DNA of 64,000 bases from positions 248,001 to 312,000 of the forward strand of contig NZ_PVTH01000001.1 in the NCBI RefSeq assembly GCF_003002875.1. Reading direction: 5' to 3'. The position numbers and the translations under genes were made by a program. Position 1 is the stretch's first letter. Each line of letters begins with the position of its first letter. The DNA comes from Arcticibacter pallidicorallinus. GTDB taxonomy: Bacteria; Bacteroidota; Bacteroidia; Sphingobacteriales; Sphingobacteriaceae. A model generated the notes under the pieces. The model was not told the origin of the DNA and did no database searches. It saw nothing but the letters and a program-made list of their open reading frames with translations. This document shows, piece by piece, positions 63,038 through 64,000 of the stretch.

Positions 63038-63604
63038 ATGTTTTTACTTGACGAATCAATTCGTGCTGATTTGTTTCGATATGCCGGAGCGGTGAGCTAT
63101 AAGTTATTTTTCAAGTTCCTTTTTGTCCCAGGATTCAGATTTACTTTTTTTCTACGCAAATGTAACAAGCATGGTAAGAAATCATTTAAAGGTGTTCTCT
63201 ACCGGTTACTGTACCGTCGATACCTATTTAAGTACGGAATTCAAATCTATCCTAGTACTCAAATAGGTCATGGCTTTTATATGGCCCATTTCGGAAACAT
63301 TGTCGTGAACCCACAAGCTAAAATTGGGTCAAATTGTAATGTCGCACAAGGCGTAACTATCGGTCAGTCGAACCGAGGTGCCAAAAAAGGGAGTCCTACC
63401 ATAGGAAATTGTGTATGGATAGGGCCGAATTCGGTTGTTGTTGGGAACATTGTGATAGGAGATAATGTTCTAATAGGCGGCGGCGCCATGGTTAACATCG
63501 ACATACCGAGCAATTCCATTGTAATAGGGAATCCTTGCACGGTAATCCCCAAAATGGGTGCAATAGACGGTTATATAACAAACAAGTATTTTGCAAAAGA
63601 TTGA
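63038..63604 (+). CDS. Serine acetyltransferase-like hexapeptide acyltransferase
   Basis: 188 residues. A helical N-terminal part (RTLFRYAG-like, about 1-65) is followed by beta-helix repeats (IYPSTQIGHGFYMAHFGNIVVNPQAKIGSN; GNCVWIGPNSVVVGNIVIGDNVLIGGGAMV). The His of GFYMAHFGNIVV is the probable catalytic residue. It resembles the 60417 protein only in fold. The gap of 161 bp before it is larger than elsewhere in the operon and may hold a promoter. Role: probable O-acetylation of the exopolysaccharide. Confidence 0.88.
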   Translation: MFLLDESIRADLFRYAGAVSYKLFFKFLFVPGFRFTFFLRKCNKHGKKSFKGVLYRLLYRRYLFKYGIQIYPSTQIGHGFYMAHFGNIVVNPQAKIGSNCNVAQGVTIGQSNRGAKKGSPTIGNCVWIGPNSVVVGNIVIGDNVLIGGGAMVNIDIPSNSIVIGNPCTVIPKMGAIDGYITNKYFAKD

Positions 63605-63697
63605 GTTTGTTCGCTGTTGTCAGAGGTAGCGACATTCTCATAGATGCAGTCTTATAGCAAATATAAATCTTCCAAGAATTTTTGAGCTTAGAAGAAC

Positions 63698-64000
63698 TTA
63701 AAAATCCTTCCTGATCTTGAGTATTAGCCCTGTAGAATTATATAACAATTTTCCTTTGTCAGCAGCGGCAATGTATCCGACTGAAAATCCATTTCTTAAT
63801 TTTCTATTAGCTTCCAAATATGCCGAGAACTGGCTTACGGCCCCAAATAGGCCATAACGTGGAGGAACCACCAACGAGCCAGTAGTTCGGCCTTCTGGAC
63901 TTGTTGCAAAAGTTCCATGGTTTCTTGAGAAGCTTGTTTTTAAGAGATAATCCCATCTCTCTATCGAGGCATCAAGACCGAGATGAAATGCAACGACTCT
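63698..64000 (-). CDS. Outer membrane beta-barrel protein, possibly Wzi-like capsule assembly protein (partial, cut by right edge)
   Basis: The complement from 64000 is open in frame for 100 codons and stops at TAA 63698-63700. The translation alternates polar and aromatic residues and has the look of barrel strands: VVAFHLGLDASIERWDYLL, LFGAVSQFSAYLEANRKL, FSVGYIAAADKGKLLY and a final LILKIRKDF. Ending in Phe fits an outer membrane barrel. Wzi-like capsule proteins have such a C-terminus and often neighbour polysaccharide loci, so that is the likely identity, but only the C-terminus is present. It is convergent with the acetyltransferase gene. Confidence 0.6.
   Translation of the reverse strand, partial: RVVAFHLGLDASIERWDYLLKTSFSRNHGTFATSPEGRTTGSLVVPPRYGLFGAVSQFSAYLEANRKLRNGFSVGYIAAADKGKLLYNSTGLILKIRKDF

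Overview
The window looks like chromosome from a Bacteroidota member, most likely family Sphingobacteriaceae (Pedobacter-like). The basis is two SusC/SusD pairs, Bacteroidota-type -7 boxes (TAnnTTTG), lipoproteins with Bacteroidota-style Cys signals, a DUF4374 protein beside a TonB receptor, and three DUF6266-type proteins, a family I know mainly from Sphingobacteriaceae. I see no rRNA, tRNA, CRISPR array, integrase or transposase. Assignments rest on reading the translations, not on database searches.

Layout. 1-4.2 kb: a patatin-like lipase followed by a peptidoglycan-binding protein (cut by the left edge), then a metallo-beta-lactamase-fold hydrolase and a DUF421 membrane protein. 4.2-9.1 kb: a probable iron-siderophore uptake locus (DUF4374 lipoprotein, TonB receptor, divergent AraC/PchR-like regulator). 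9.1-15.6 kb: a lipoprotein, two glycosyltransferases facing a GH130 enzyme, a small protein and a YoaK-type membrane protein. 15.7-29.2 kb: a polysaccharide utilisation locus with AraC regulator, SusC, SusD, GH2-type hydrolase, sugar porter and DUF5107-TPR protein; an M20 amidohydrolase and a DcaP-like porin follow. 31.9-38.2 kb: a methyltransferase, and a second SusC/SusD pair led by anmK, which points to uptake and recycling of anhydro-sugars from peptidoglycan.

38.3-49.2 kb is an accessory region of small genes: a decayed AbiEi-like gene, a zinc ribbon protein, XRE and pseudo-MocR regulators, three tandem excisionase-type DNA-binding proteins, a frameshifted HAD gene and three DUF6266-type proteins. 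The most striking part is 45.9-48.7 kb, where two DUF6266 genes flank a compact overlapping cassette that reads as holin-like protein, CHAP endolysin and single-molecule spanin. No phage structural gene is visible. A nearly identical 50-bp element lies upstream of two of the DUF6266-type genes, 5.1 kb apart. I suggest a domesticated lysis cassette or a holin/endolysin/spanin (type 10-like) export system serving DUF6266 proteins.

49.7-63.6 kb is a visibly AT-richer exopolysaccharide/capsule operon: Wza-like exporter, Wzc-like tyrosine kinase with a Gly-Tyr tail, Wzx flippase, nitroreductase-like protein, pyruvyl transferase, Wzy polymerase, three GT4 enzymes, a PssD/PssE-type split glycosyltransferase and two hexapeptide acetyltransferases. 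A convergent outer-membrane barrel gene, possibly Wzi-like, is cut by the right edge.
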